DNA of 64,000 bases from Fragilariopsis cylindrus CCMP1102 (Eukaryota; Bacillariophyta; Bacillariophyceae; Bacillariales; Bacillariaceae): assembly GCA_900095095.1 (NCBI GenBank), contig FMBT01000330.1:186001-250000 (forward strand), in the 5' to 3' direction. Below the pieces are notes generated by a model that saw only the letters and a program-made list of their open reading frames with translations, made no database searches and had not been told where the DNA came from. Position 1 is the first letter of the stretch. Each line of letters begins with the position of its first letter. Positions 12,001 to 22,789 of this stretch are shown one piece after another. Made by a program: the position numbers and the translations under genes.

Positions 12001-12612
12001 AATGTATTGAATTCCGATTTACAACTATACTAAAACATTGCTGCCTTGTGTGTGTGCGTGTGTACAACGACCCTTTTGACTACTAGGGACAAGCAAGTTG
12101 CCATGAGAGGCTGCTATAGTTGTGCAAAGGTGCTTCTGGATACGATTTCATCGGAAGAAGTTCAGGGCTCGGGATCCGAGGAGTCGATCGAATCTCTTGG
12201 CGATTATCCACTCTTATCGAAGTTTAATCTACAGGGGTATTATTCTAATGTTTGGGATCATCCAGATCTTTCAGAAATTTTAGTCGCGCTAGTACAAGCC
12301 TGTGACAAAAGAGATTTTAAACCTGTTGTGGAATCCGTTTTACGTCGAGGTGGAAACATCGATTGTTACCGAACGATTCTATACTTGGCAAGATACCAAT
12401 GTACTAGTGCATTTCATGCATTCTTCCCAGCTACGTTAAAACCATGTAAAGGTTATCATTTTTGGTGTCCCATGGTTCCATTGACGATTTTTGATCGTTT
12501 ATTTAGAGAGGCCGTCAAAAGAGTTCAAGCAAATAACGTAGCGGCTGCCCCAATCCACGATGTAGCTGAGGTCCCGTTAGCGTTCCGCTCCGTATTTGGG
12601 CACTTGATGTGA
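6030..12612 (+). CDS. DENND4-like DENN-domain Rab guanine-nucleotide exchange factor
   Basis: A protein of about 2097 residues in four exons: 6030-9973, 10080-10360, 10426-11968, 12087-12612; the sum divides by three. Order: low-complexity N-terminus; uDENN near residues 817-910 (FPYKNYKGLPLPEEELPMFC, FMEPL); cDENN near 1008-1172 (DLPFERLLACLD, ALERKVIVMSKRPSLV); dDENN from 1267, crossing the first intron (FDAKGFLDAA, QLFQSFIQRR). After it comes a PPR-like helical stretch (DEAAYRALIVACG, SAVTLGQYTRALAEGYSKR) and a zinc ribbon (CKECGY and CPRCGL). This order matches the DENND4/Crag group, which activates Rab10-class GTPases in membrane traffic. Introns 1 and 3 (106 and 118 bases) have clear GTACGT and GTAAGT donors. 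The 65-base intron at 10361-10425 is the weakest call; a small indel is the alternative. The segment 10740-10870 also reads as protein in another frame, so a further intron is possible. Confidence 0.85.
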
Positions 12613-12904
12613 AACAATTTAATGAGAAAAAGTAGCTCTACTACAAGCTGATATCTAGTATATATATTTATTCTTATATCTTATTATATTTATTGACCTC
12701 TAGGCATGAGCCTAAGATCACGGACGAATATAACATATACGTAAATATAAAATCACTACGTAAAACACAATCGTAGTATCGAATAGAAGTGAATTTCAAA
12801 TTCTACACTCTTCTATTAGAATACAACGTATTGCTACTATGAATACATACCGCTTTAATTATCTATAATTTATTTTCTGCTGACGCAGGCAGTAATAGTT
12901 TCAT

Positions 12905-13888
12905 TTAAGATGTTCCGATTGGACTACTGGGGATAGATCCTACCCATACCGTCCCATCTTCCCTAGCAACAATGTAGTCTTTAGGATTAATTAATTTCCC
13001 ATCGTGTGTATTGTAGTCAATTAGTTCCTGATAGTCCTCTAAGGGTCGTGTCAGACCCAATTTGTACTGTAATTTTTCTAGAGCTGGATGAATATCCCCA
13101 CGAATTGCTGCGTCCCGAATTGCTTTTGCATATGGCTTGTGATACTTATTCAGAATTCGTAGCTGTTTGCATTCACCCCTGTGGTTGTGTTCATTCCAAT
13201 GAGTTGTCTGACAAGATTCACTGCAATAACAATAGAAGCTACACCCAATGCATTGTTTGAGTGTGAATGTATTAGTATCTATTTTCGAACAAATAACACA
13301 TTTTCGCCCTAAATGATGCTTCAATGAATTCAAAAATGATGGATCGCGGCACAGTCGAGTGTCGGTATTGTTAACGATTTTCCCCCAGTAGTCAATTAAT
13401 ACATCTGCGTTCCGATTCGGTTCGGCCTTATCCAAATAATATCCCCCAATCAATATCATTATACATCGAACACTTCCACGGATAGCCCCTTCCAAAAGCC
13501 AAGGAAGCGCTAAATGTATATACATACGATTACAGTGTCCTTCAGTGGTAGTGCTCCGTATCCGTAGCGTTGTATCTATGAAGTTCATGCTATGTACACA
13601 CCCATGTTCTGTGGCGCCCTGTTTGACCAACGCATATTGTTCAAGGTGATGTAACTTATAGTGTTCATTTCCATTAATAATCTGAGTATCCATTGCTGCT
13701 TGGACATATTCGTCCGATTTCGGAAACATATTGTCTAGTTCATCTACTAATGCCGTCATCGCCGCCTCCGACAGTCTACCTTCTGATGGTGCTTCTACTG
13801 TTGCTTCTGCTGTTGTCGTTACCACCGCCGACGTTGAATTTTTGTTTTTAATCTTGCGTTCTTGACGCAATTTTTGTTTTCGACCCAT
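12905..13888 (-). CDS. MYND-type zinc-finger protein
   Basis: A single-exon frame of 327 residues from ATG. The N-terminus is Lys/Arg-rich (GRKQKLRQERKIKNKN) and may be a nuclear signal. A MYND finger lies near residues 196-236, with CVIC, CIGC, CYCSESC, HW and HRGEC supplying the zinc ligands in the usual spacing. The region before it (about 40-190) is helical and mentions LPWLLEGAIRGSVRCIMILIGGYY, which resembles Sel1 or ankyrin-like helical packing but not clearly. MYND fingers bind proline-rich peptides in partner proteins and are expanded in diatoms. The C-terminal 75 residues carry a helical stretch followed by a KLINPKDYIVAREDGTVW tail. The substrate or partner is unknown. The gene is convergent with the DENN gene; only about 290 AT-rich bases separate them. 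Confidence 0.85.
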   Translation of the reverse strand: MGRKQKLRQERKIKNKNSTSAVVTTTAEATVEAPSEGRLSEAAMTALVDELDNMFPKSDEYVQAAMDTQIINGNEHYKLHHLEQYALVKQGATEHGCVHSMNFIDTTLRIRSTTTEGHCNRMYIHLALPWLLEGAIRGSVRCIMILIGGYYLDKAEPNRNADVLIDYWGKIVNNTDTRLCRDPSFLNSLKHHLGRKCVICSKIDTNTFTLKQCIGCSFYCYCSESCQTTHWNEHNHRGECKQLRILNKYHKPYAKAIRDAAIRGDIHPALEKLQYKLGLTRPLEDYQELIDYNTHDGKLINPKDYIVAREDGTVWVGSIPSSPIGTS

Positions 13889-14204
13889 AATATGTATTTT
13901 AAAATCAACTTTTGTTATACTGATCCTACTAAGGTCACAGCAACTGATATCGTACCTCGTCGTCTTTCAGTTGAGACTAATTAAATAAAGCTACAGTCCC
14001 TTTATATTGTGTCTTCTAAGTTATAGACATGCGACTGTGTCCCTTATTCATCTCGAGAGCTCTGTCGACGTAATATCACTAAAATGACGTAATGCCGCCG
14101 TTTGGATTTTTGAAATCAAGAAGTCATAAATTTGAAAACAGAAAATTCGGAAAAATAAAAATCGAGCGCAATATTCTTAGATTTGCATCCCCCCCCCCCC
14201 CTAG
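13889..14204. other. intergenic with a 13-base C run
   Basis: Contains the 5' flank of the MYND gene and the 3' flank of the SET-like gene. A run of 13 C at 14189-14201 sits directly beside the stop codon of the SET-like gene (a G run in its transcript). Nothing else seen. Confidence 0.6.
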
Positions 14205-15705
14205 CTAGATTTTTGAATATCCTTTTCGTTTTCTAACCGGCTCATAATGAATGCCATAATCCGTGAATAATTCTTTTTCTTTACCATCGGCTCGGATACG
14301 AAATTTCCCATCAATCGAATTCATATGTCCTAACAAATAATGAAGGGCTCCTGTTGCATGGATGTTACAATTGATTGGAGAATATGAAATATATAACAAG
14401 TATATTTTTTAGAAAGAAAAATAGATAAACAGCCCAAAATGAAATCGAAACAAAAACTCTCGAAAACGTAAGAACGTATTAATGACATGTACAAGTACGT
14501 ACCTTGACAATCGAAAGCAGGATAGACAGATTGCTCTTCTTCGTAGTGATGGTTTTTATTTTCATTACTATTGCTGCTATTGGTATTGGTACTGGTACTG
14601 GTACTGCTACTAATATTGTTATTGTTATTGTTATTCTTACTATTGTTCGGATCAGTGACTTCATTGACAAATGGTGGGATATGAAATCTTGCTACGTTAT
14701 GCAATCGTCCGCTTTCATCATCTGTTATATCAAATACCAATCGATCGTCGTCGTCGTCGTCGTCATTGTCGTTGCCATTGCTTCTGGTTTTGGTGACGAA
14801 CATGTAGCTAATACGACATGGATCATTTATTTGTAGAAGAAAAATAAATTTATATGTATAGCAGAGTAGAGTATATTTTATGAATTCAACATTGATGGTG
14901 CGAAATTTGGGGGAAAGAAATGGCTGTTATGTTAGCTATAAGATCGAACGAATCGGCGCTATAATAATATTTGTTTCTTTCTTCTATTCTTAAACTTACT
15001 CTTCAGCGGAACAGCAGTGATCATTTTTATGATTATTATTATTGCTAACGTATTTTCCATCATCGTCATCATCATCATCATCACCACCCTTATCATTATC
15101 ATCATCACAGCAAGTAGTAGTATTAGGGGCAGTGGCAGTATTACTAGTAGTCCTATTAAGAAGAAGACGATCACATTTATTCCGAAAATCTTTCATTGAT
15201 TTGATATCAGTTGATAAATATGGTGCATAAATTCCAATATCGATCATTTCACCTACATCTAATTCTAAATATGACTGTTGTTGTATTATAGTCGTCGTCG
15301 TTGTCGTCGTTGAAGATGATGATGATGATGCTGTCAATCCTATTGTTGTCGTTGTCGTTGTCGTCTTCTTTTTATTAATATTATTATTGTCCTCGTAGCC
15401 ATTGTCTTGCTGCTGCTGCTGATGTTGCTGCTGTGGTTGACACCTTCTACTCCGTTTTCGACTTTTTCGTTGATGTTGTTCCCCAGTAGAACTTCTATTT
15501 ACATTATTAGTTGATGGTCGTCGTTGTTGATGTTGATGTTGATGTTGATGTTCTGTCATTGTTATTTCTTGTTGCTGTTGTTCCTTGGATGGAATTGCTT
15601 TTTCCTCTTCTTCGATGTGATTATGATTATGATTATTCTTCTTATTCTTATTCTTACTATTAATAATCCTACAACTTAAAAATACACCTAAACCCGTTGC
15701 TGCTA

Positions 15706-15736
<31 letters not shown>

Positions 15737-16753
15737 ATCACCATCGCCATCACCATCACCATCATCATTGTCATTGTCATCGTCATTCATTTCCTTGTTG
15801 TTCTTATCACCAATACATGAACTACTACTATTATTAGTTGTACTACTACTACTCCTACTTCTACTACTACTACTACCAACTGTTGATCGTTTCACCCGAA
15901 ATGTCAATTCAAATTCTTCATATTGCATAGTAACACGCGGAACTTTCATCATATTATCATTATCATTATTATTATTATTCCCGAACAATAATTGAATATG
16001 TTCTTGCTCCCGTCGTATTGTATGAGGAATCCTCCAGATGAGGAAATTCGTATCAGCATTATTATTGTTATTGTTATTATTGTTTTTGTTATTATTAGTA
16101 CACGTAGTAGTAGTAGTATTCTTGTTTCCAAACAACATCATTGTAAGTCGATCACGAGGATCTTCGAGTCGTTGATAATGATTGTTGTTGTTGTTGTCAT
16201 GGTTATGATCTTTGTCTTGAGTAGTAGTATCGTCGTGCTTAATCATCGTTGCCATTGCTGCCGTCGCCGTTCTTCTTGTTGACAACAACAACAAATGTGA
16301 AAGGTAATATTGTTGACAACCACCCCATGCATCATAATAGGAAAGAAATTCAGATTCTGGAACAATAAGAATAGCAAGAGGATTTGTATTTGTATTTATG
16401 TTCCTTTCTTCTTTCTTATTCTTATTCTTACTGTTACTATTACTATTATTATTGAGTTTGTTTCTTGAATCTTTATCGTATTCTATTTTGTATTCATATT
16501 CATGTTCATATTCATGTTCATATTCATGTTCATATTCATGTTCATATTCATATTCACGTTCATGTTCGTCGCTGTCGCTGTATTTATGCAATTGCTGCTT
16601 TTCCAATAATTCTACTACTTGTATAATTGTACCATAAATATCACAAACTTCATCGTGAATATTAATCCATTTTCGATAATAACGACATCCTATTAAAGCA
16701 TAATAGTAATGATTATGATTATGAGATTGTGGTTGCAATCGTGATTGAGACAT
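14205..16753 (-). CDS. SET-like domain protein with long low-complexity inserts
   Basis: Three exons on the minus strand: 15000-16753, 14503-14807 and 14205-14350, giving 734 residues; both introns (192 and 152 bases) have GTAAGT or GTACGT donors and AG acceptors, and the sum divides by three. I start at the ATG at 16753 because the open frame before it has none. The recognisable parts are short and separated by Asn, Asp, Ser, Thr and Gln runs: a start with GCRYYRKWINIHDEVCDIYG, a middle with MQYEEFELTFRVKRSTV, then DVGEMIDIGIYAPYL, LVFDITDDESGRLHNVARF, and the C-terminal FTDYGIHYEPVRKRKGYS. The last motif resembles the end of SET lysine methyltransferase domains (F-x-DYG), as in many diatom proteins. 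I do not see a clear NH-cosubstrate motif (NHxC), so catalysis is uncertain. Alternative: a diatom-specific family of unknown role. Confidence 0.65.
16495..16567. repeat. 12-base minisatellite coding for YEHE units
   Basis: About five near-perfect copies of a 12-base unit (CATATTCATGTT on the plus strand) in exon 1 of the SET-like gene, read on the minus strand as repeated Tyr-Glu-His-Glu. The frame is kept because the unit is a multiple of three. Confidence 0.85.
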
Positions 16754-17598
16754 TCTTCCTTGTAATATTTGGTGAGTACTAAAACAAGCACTCAAAACTC
16801 AAAACTCAATCAGTTGGTACTTGTATTATGACGAACTGATTGATTTTCAATTCCAATATTCCAATATATTCCAATCTCACTCTTCAATCTTCAATACCTT
16901 AAATTCACCAACCAAATTCGAAGATACATGATTGCAATGCAGTGTATTATGTAGTCTATAGTAGTGCTACTGGATTTCCTTATCCTTATTTATGTGAATA
17001 CTTCGCATGCAACGACACGACCTCCTTTAGTAGTAGTGATGTCATTTTTATATCTTATTTTTAAAAGTTTGTTGTTTTCTCGTTTTGTGTCCAAACTTTC
17101 GGGGGAGGTGCGGAATAGTTGATGGAGTTTGCCCCTGCTGTATCTGCTTTTGAGCTGAGTAGTGTCAAGTTTCAAACCGGTGAAGATTACTTAAGGCGTT
17201 CTAACATTCTTTTGTTTCCAGCACATTCATTCATAATATATTATTGCCCTAAATATTTTATTGATAGAGGAAGGAGAAACTGCGCAGGGGGGCTATCGCT
17301 TGGAATTATCACACCATAAATGAAGTACAATAAGATCATGCATAGAAAATTCGAAATGGCGCGTACGAGGCAGAATTCGTACTGGTCACGGTTCCAAAAG
17401 AAGTTTTGTTTATTACTGTACTCGCAATGGCGCCTCCTTGCTTCGACTGTTTGTCCACACTCATGACATTTTTTGCAAAACAACCGACACTCACAAAAGA
17501 ATCAAAATCAAAATCAAACCACAAACTATAAGAAGAGAAATAAAAGATAACCGAAGAATCAATCACTACTAGTAGCTTTCGATATCATCCATCATATC
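16754..17598. promoter_or_regulatory. shared 5' region, no gene recognised
   Basis: About 845 bases between the divergent SET-like gene and the amino-acid permease. Several short frames (16990-17175, 17119-17319, 17241-17483) lack protein-like features or domain motifs. The end nearest the permease is rich in AT with AAAATCAAAATCAAA repeats. No clear core promoter element can be named. Confidence 0.4.
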
Positions 17599-19017
17599 AT
17601 GTCATCTATTATGTCTTTGTCAACAAGGGTAGTTCCTTCAGGATATAGTGAAGCGGAAAGCACAAAACCGAAGCAATACGCTGCTGCTGATGCTGCTGAT
17701 GATGATGCTACTGCAAGTATGACCGACTTGGGAAGTACTGATGAAATTGGTAGTGCACGTACTGAATGGTACGGAACTGCACTTGTCCTACTGTCAGAAG
17801 TAATGGGAATGGGTGTCCTCGGTCTACCATTTGCTGCTGTTACTTTAGGTTGGACAACGTCGATGATTTGCATGCCATTGTTTGCATTTTTTGCTGCCTA
17901 CAGTGGTTTTCAGCTCAAGACAGTGAAGATTTCCAATCCAAAAATAAGTAGTTACGGCGATGCTGGAAGGGAACTGATCGGGCCTCGCTTTGGTACCTTC
18001 GCAAAAGCTTGTATGCTTCTCAACTGGGGGTCTCTAGCAATTTACTACATGGTCGCAACGGCTGATGGAATCAAGAATATATATGGCCAAGGTTTTTTAA
18101 GTTGCAATCTTAATAGAATGATCGTTGCTGCTCTTATTCTTGTCATTCCTGCACAGTCTCGAGACTTTCATACCATCTCAAAGTACCTATCTTTACCGTC
18201 GGCTTTGGCCATCATTATTACACTACTCATTATCATCGTTACGCTTGTTGAAAGCTTGAAAGAAGACGACATCGTCTTTGCAGAAAATACGACTGTTGGT
18301 ATCGCGCCAGGGACGAATGTATTTGGCTTCTTACAATCGCTTTCCTCTCTTATTTTTGCCTTCCAAGGACAGTCGATCTTTATGGAGTTGATGACCGAAA
18401 TGAAGAACCCAAAAGAGTTTTCTAAGAGTTGCAATTTCGCATATATCATTATGGGAATTGTGTACACCGTTATTGTCGTTGTTGCATATGGGGTTTCTGG
18501 TGAAAACGTCGAAGACTTTCTCCCAGATGAAGTAAGCCCGGGGGTAGCGAAGACAACAATTGGAGTGCTCGTCGTTTTTCATATCATCGTGGCTTATGTC
18601 ATCGCAATCCAACCCTTCCATTGCTGGGTCCATTCTATTGTATTTCCCAAAACGTTCAATTCGTCATTGGTAAAAGGTCAAGTCCATTGGTTTTTCATTA
18701 CTGTAGTATATATTATCTTTGCTTTCGTCATAGCAAATTTGATTCCTTTTTTCAGCGACCTTCAAGGTCTTATTGGTTCTGCACTGGGCGCCCCCATCGT
18801 TTTCGGATTTCCATCCCTCTATTATTTACTAGCAAGTAAAAAGGAAGCTGGAGGATCATGGAAAGAAACCTTTTCCTCTATCGGAGTACTTAATTCATCC
18901 ATTAGTTTGATCTTTCTTTGTGTCCTTACCCCTATGTTTTTAATTTTGGGAACATGGGGGGGAATTACGAGTATCATTGATGACTACGCAGATAGTGGAC
19001 GTCCCTTCCAATGTTAA
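17599..19017 (+). CDS. amino-acid/auxin permease family (AAAP) transporter
   Basis: A single-exon frame of 472 residues from ATG. After a short soluble N-terminus of about 50 residues it has roughly eleven hydrophobic segments. The first carries the family signature near residues 56-80: LLSEVMGMGVLGLPFAAVTL, the unwound first helix that binds the substrate alpha-amino and carboxyl groups in this family. Later motifs include SSYGDAGRELIG, a hydrophobic stretch with SLPSALAIIITLLIIIVTLV and the segment FQGQSIFMELMTEMKNPKEF, all typical of proton-coupled amino-acid permeases (SLC36/38-like or plant AAP/ANT type). Length fits the family (400-500). The likely role is amino-acid import at the plasma membrane or export from a vacuole; substrate cannot be told from sequence. 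The gene is convergent with the CDF transporter gene. Confidence 0.9.
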   Translation: MSSIMSLSTRVVPSGYSEAESTKPKQYAAADAADDDATASMTDLGSTDEIGSARTEWYGTALVLLSEVMGMGVLGLPFAAVTLGWTTSMICMPLFAFFAAYSGFQLKTVKISNPKISSYGDAGRELIGPRFGTFAKACMLLNWGSLAIYYMVATADGIKNIYGQGFLSCNLNRMIVAALILVIPAQSRDFHTISKYLSLPSALAIIITLLIIIVTLVESLKEDDIVFAENTTVGIAPGTNVFGFLQSLSSLIFAFQGQSIFMELMTEMKNPKEFSKSCNFAYIIMGIVYTVIVVVAYGVSGENVEDFLPDEVSPGVAKTTIGVLVVFHIIVAYVIAIQPFHCWVHSIVFPKTFNSSLVKGQVHWFFITVVYIIFAFVIANLIPFFSDLQGLIGSALGAPIVFGFPSLYYLLASKKEAGGSWKETFSSIGVLNSSISLIFLCVLTPMFLILGTWGGITSIIDDYADSGRPFQC

Positions 19018-19566
19018 AAACACACATATATGTTATGTTCTGCTTCTGTGTAATGTTGCAGCTTCTGAAATGATATTTATGTATATATAAGTACTAAAAA
19101 AATCAATTTTGAATTAATATACAAACACTTACTTATCTTGCTCTACTGTAGATCTCGATGCATAGATTAGTTCATTCGTTCGCATGTGCAGACTCTTTAT
19201 TAGTTATCGAGAGAAGTAAGTAGTAGTCAAATGGGGTACTTGTATATTTATTTCAACACTAGACGGATAGCAAGATATAATTTTACATACGTTTATGTTC
19301 TAATGCAATGTTTGCTTATGCCAACAAGAACTCGCAGGAGAGAGCATCTATTGAAGGGTTTGTATTCTAGATCTGTGTATTTCAATGCAATAGTTGTCAT
19401 CGCCGAGGAGAGCATTCATTTAAAAAAAATATAATCATGCAAGCTGCCGAGGCGACCGCTCCGTTTTGTCGATGTTGTCGTATGCATTATGTATTATGGG
19501 TATACCGATGCAAATGCTTGGTCAGGTAGGTTTTCTGGCTCGAAGGATCGATATATATTCTTTCCA
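19018..19566. other. intergenic between convergent genes
   Basis: About 550 bases of AT-rich sequence between the 3' ends of the permease and CDF genes. Two short frames (19231-19434, 19466-) have no recognisable content. No RNA gene or repeat seen. Confidence 0.5.
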
Positions 19567-22239
19567 TCAAGGAGCGAGAGAAGATGATGACGATACAGAC
19601 GTGCTATTATTTAATGTCAGATATTTCCCGTCGTCATTGTCCGTATTCAAATCGAGGTATATTTGTGCAGACTCGATTTCATGTAATTTCGTTTCTAGAT
19701 TCCCTTTCAATTCTCGAGCGTATTCTCGCACCTTCCGTAAAGCATTATTCTCGGTGCTATCTTCATCGTCTTCTGTAATTCGGACGTTTACGTCAACTGT
19801 AACTGAATGTTGCGACGTGAAATGTACGGTAACACCCTCGACACTACGAATCTTTGGATACATTAACTTCGCTTCATTTCGTACTTGTTGTTCGATATAC
19901 GTCGTCGACGGCATATCGTCTAGCAGCGTTTGTTGTTGTTGTTGCAGCTCCTGGCGGATAGCGAGTTCTTTTTCTTCCTTTGAGAAAGATTCTATCCTCT
20001 TACTGAATTTATCGATCGAAACCATTTCTTCCAATTCAAGGTACCCGTCTTTGTTTACATCAAGTTCATCCATGAGCTTTTGAACACGATCTATACTAAG
20101 TTCGATTTTTAAGGTTTTTTCGAGTCCCCATTTGAGTTCTTCGATTGATAATCGACCATCTACATTTGTATCAAATTTTTCGAAAGCAAGTTTTGCAAAT
20201 GTCGTTTCGTCGTAGTCGTCTGTCATTCCCGTCGTCGTTTGCAATGAACGCTTTTCAAAATCTTCCATGAGCGGAATATCAAGATAAGGTTTGGCGTATA
20301 CATTCGCTATAACACCAGACGACGATGTTGAGTCGTTACCATCATCGTCTCCACCACCACGTCGTCTAGCCAATTCAACCAGCAGTCTTTGCTTTACACG
20401 ATTTTCGACAGCTCGAGTTGCTGTTGTGCTTAGAACAGATGGGATTTCAACAGTAACATCGACAGACGCTGCCGATCCCATTTGTCTCGCGCGGACGCTC
20501 GTGGTAGCAATAACATCGTCGTCGTCCAATTCGTTCAAAATTTCGAAAACTTCTGTTTGCAAATCCGAATCGGCACCATCAGACAATTGCTTCACTGATT
20601 CGATTAAGATTTCTGAACCAGTCATGCAAATCATTCCCGCGACCAATCTGCGTGTGTGTGTGTGTGTGTGTGCGTGCGTGCGTTTTTGATTATGAAAAGA
20701 GATGATAAGAGGACAAATTCAGTAATATAAGTAAGTTGCATTGTGATAACGAATCAATCTTTTCGAAACAATTTTTAAACTTAAGACAAACAAAACAAAA
20801 TATAGTGAAAGCGACGGGCGTAACAAAGACAGAATAGAAATTACGTACATTCCTGCTGCGGCATCAGCTGCTGCAAATCCTGTCATCGCCCAAGCAATAC
20901 TAAGCAAGGCTAATATAGACGAATAAGCATCGGAACGATGATGCCATGCATTTGCAATAACCACAGGACTACGTAATCGATCTCCGACCTGTTTCGTTAT
21001 ACGGAATAACCATTCCTTTGAGGCGATTGATATACCTGCCATTGCCAATGCAAGTGGACCAGGCAATTGAACTGCAGCTGCTGCAGCAGCTGCTGTTGTT
21101 GTTGTTGATGATACTACTTTTGATGCGTGTAATACTTCTATTAATTGTTTATTCGCCATAAGACCAACGGACGCGCCGGTTGCTAATAAGGTCAATGATA
21201 AAAATAAGGAACCGATTGCTTCAAATTTATAATGCCCATAGGGATGATCATCATCGGGGGGGATACGAGCAACATTGACAGACCATAACGTAATAAAATC
21301 ACTAAACAAATCACTCAGTGAATGTCCAGCATCCGCTACTAATACTGAACTATGTGATGTAATCCCAATAGCTAATTTTCCAACCGATAAAAATAAATTA
21401 ACCCATACACCAATCCACGTAACACGATCAGCTTCGGACGTATCGCCGTTGAATACATTGTCATGATATTGTTGTTGTTGTTGTTGTTGCTGCTGTAACT
21501 GGTTATTATCTGTCAACGACGCTGCTGCCGAACTTGAAGAGGAATGTTTTCTGATCCCATCCACAAATTGACGAAAATTATCAACAGATCGTTCGAATGC
21601 CTTTTTAATATTATCGGCGGAGGTTAATGCCACACTTGTTACTACAAAGGATATCCAATCATTTTGTGTCAATTTTGCTGCTTGAAATAATTTCGTTCCA
21701 CATGTTGCAATCCAACAAACTAAAACAATAGCAAGTCGGCGGACCATCCGTTCTTGTTTGTTATAGGTCTTCGATTTATTATTATTATTCGTCGAAGAAG
21801 AAGAAGAACGTCCATGATCGTGATGGCTATGGGAATGTCCCATGTGATACAAACGAGTACTACTACTACTACTACTGCTGCTGCTTGTTGTTGTTGTGGG
21901 ACGTTGTTGTTGTCGTTGTAATCGATGTTGATTGTAACTATTATCATTATTCCTGTTTCTTGTTATATCAATGGCATCATTCTTGTTTTGATTTTTCCAT
22001 TGTCCTGGTTGTTGTGTCAAAAAAGTTCTCGTCGTCGTCGTCGTCTTCGTCTTCGTCGTGAATATCCTACTCCCAGGAATAATTGTATAGACATACGCCG
22101 ATACTACATGTAATCGCATTGACCCTGGTGGATGATGTGTAACGATGGAACCTCCACAAATAACCGTTAAGAAGATTAGAGCATTTGTGATGAATCTAGC
22201 GTTGTTGCTTCTACACGTCGTCGTCGTCGTCGTCTTCAT
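19567..22239 (-). CDS. zinc-type cation diffusion facilitator with C-terminal EF-hands
   Basis: Two exons, 20849-22239 and 19567-20647, join across a 201-base intron with a GTACGT donor to give 823 residues; the sum divides by three and the last membrane helix (AGILVAGMICMTGSEILIES) is restored by the splice. The N-terminus has a hydrophobic segment then a His-rich stretch (HMGHSHSHHDHG). The CDF core has the helix-2 site HSLSD near residue 305 and the helix-5 site HHRSD near residue 432; the HxxxD pair is the zinc pattern of ZnT-type carriers. A CDF cytoplasmic domain follows (RARQMGSAASVDVTVEIP). Beyond it, two canonical EF-hands lie near 619-631 (DTNVDGRLSIEE) and 656-668 (DVNKDGYLELEE), then a second CDF-like beta domain (VEGVTVHFTSQHSVTVDVNV). 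It probably exports zinc from the cytosol. EF-hands imply calcium control, which is inference. A plastid or secretory presequence is possible. Confidence 0.88.
20650..20681. repeat. GT/CA dinucleotide microsatellite in an intron
   Basis: About ten GT units followed by GCGT units, lying beside the acceptor site of the CDF gene intron (CA-rich on the transcript, immediately before GCAG). Confidence 0.9.
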
Positions 22240-22789
22240 GATGCCTGCAAGTATCTGTGGTGTGTTTTTTCTTGATAAGATGATCTATTCTACCAATACC
22301 ACCAGTAGTAGCGCTCTGTAAAGATGGAAAAATTGTTGCTTCGGGTATCTTTGGTTTTGCTTTGCTTTGCCTTTTTTTGTAAGTATTCTTCCGGTGATAA
22401 GAATGCTTCCTCCTCTTCGCAGACAATGTCTAGTTACAGTACAGTATGTTTTAAGATGTTCTTTCTGTGACACAAACATAAGAATAGTAACGGCGACAGC
22501 CATGCTGATTCCACGCACAAATCTCGTGATTTTTAAAAAAAAAATTGTGTGGCGATTTGATTGGTAAGAATTGTTTTCTTCACCAGTATCGAATCGCACT
22601 TCGCACGATTCAACATCAGAATGAATATGAATCACGCACGTCTAATCGGAGTAGTCGACTGCATTTCCATTCCGTGAAGTCAGAAGAAGAAGAATTTATA
22701 ATAATAACAAGGGTAGCAGCATCCGCAGCAGCAGTAGCAGTAGCAGCAACATAAACAATGTCAACAACAACAACAATGATGATGAAAAG
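22240..22789. promoter_or_regulatory. shared 5' region of CDF and HA-repeat genes
   Basis: About 550 bases between divergent genes. From about 22655 the frame of the downstream HA-repeat gene is open and reads Ser/Asn-rich sequence without an ATG, so a 5' exon could splice in here; an ATG at 22620 followed by a short frame is one candidate. Nothing else is recognised. Confidence 0.35.
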
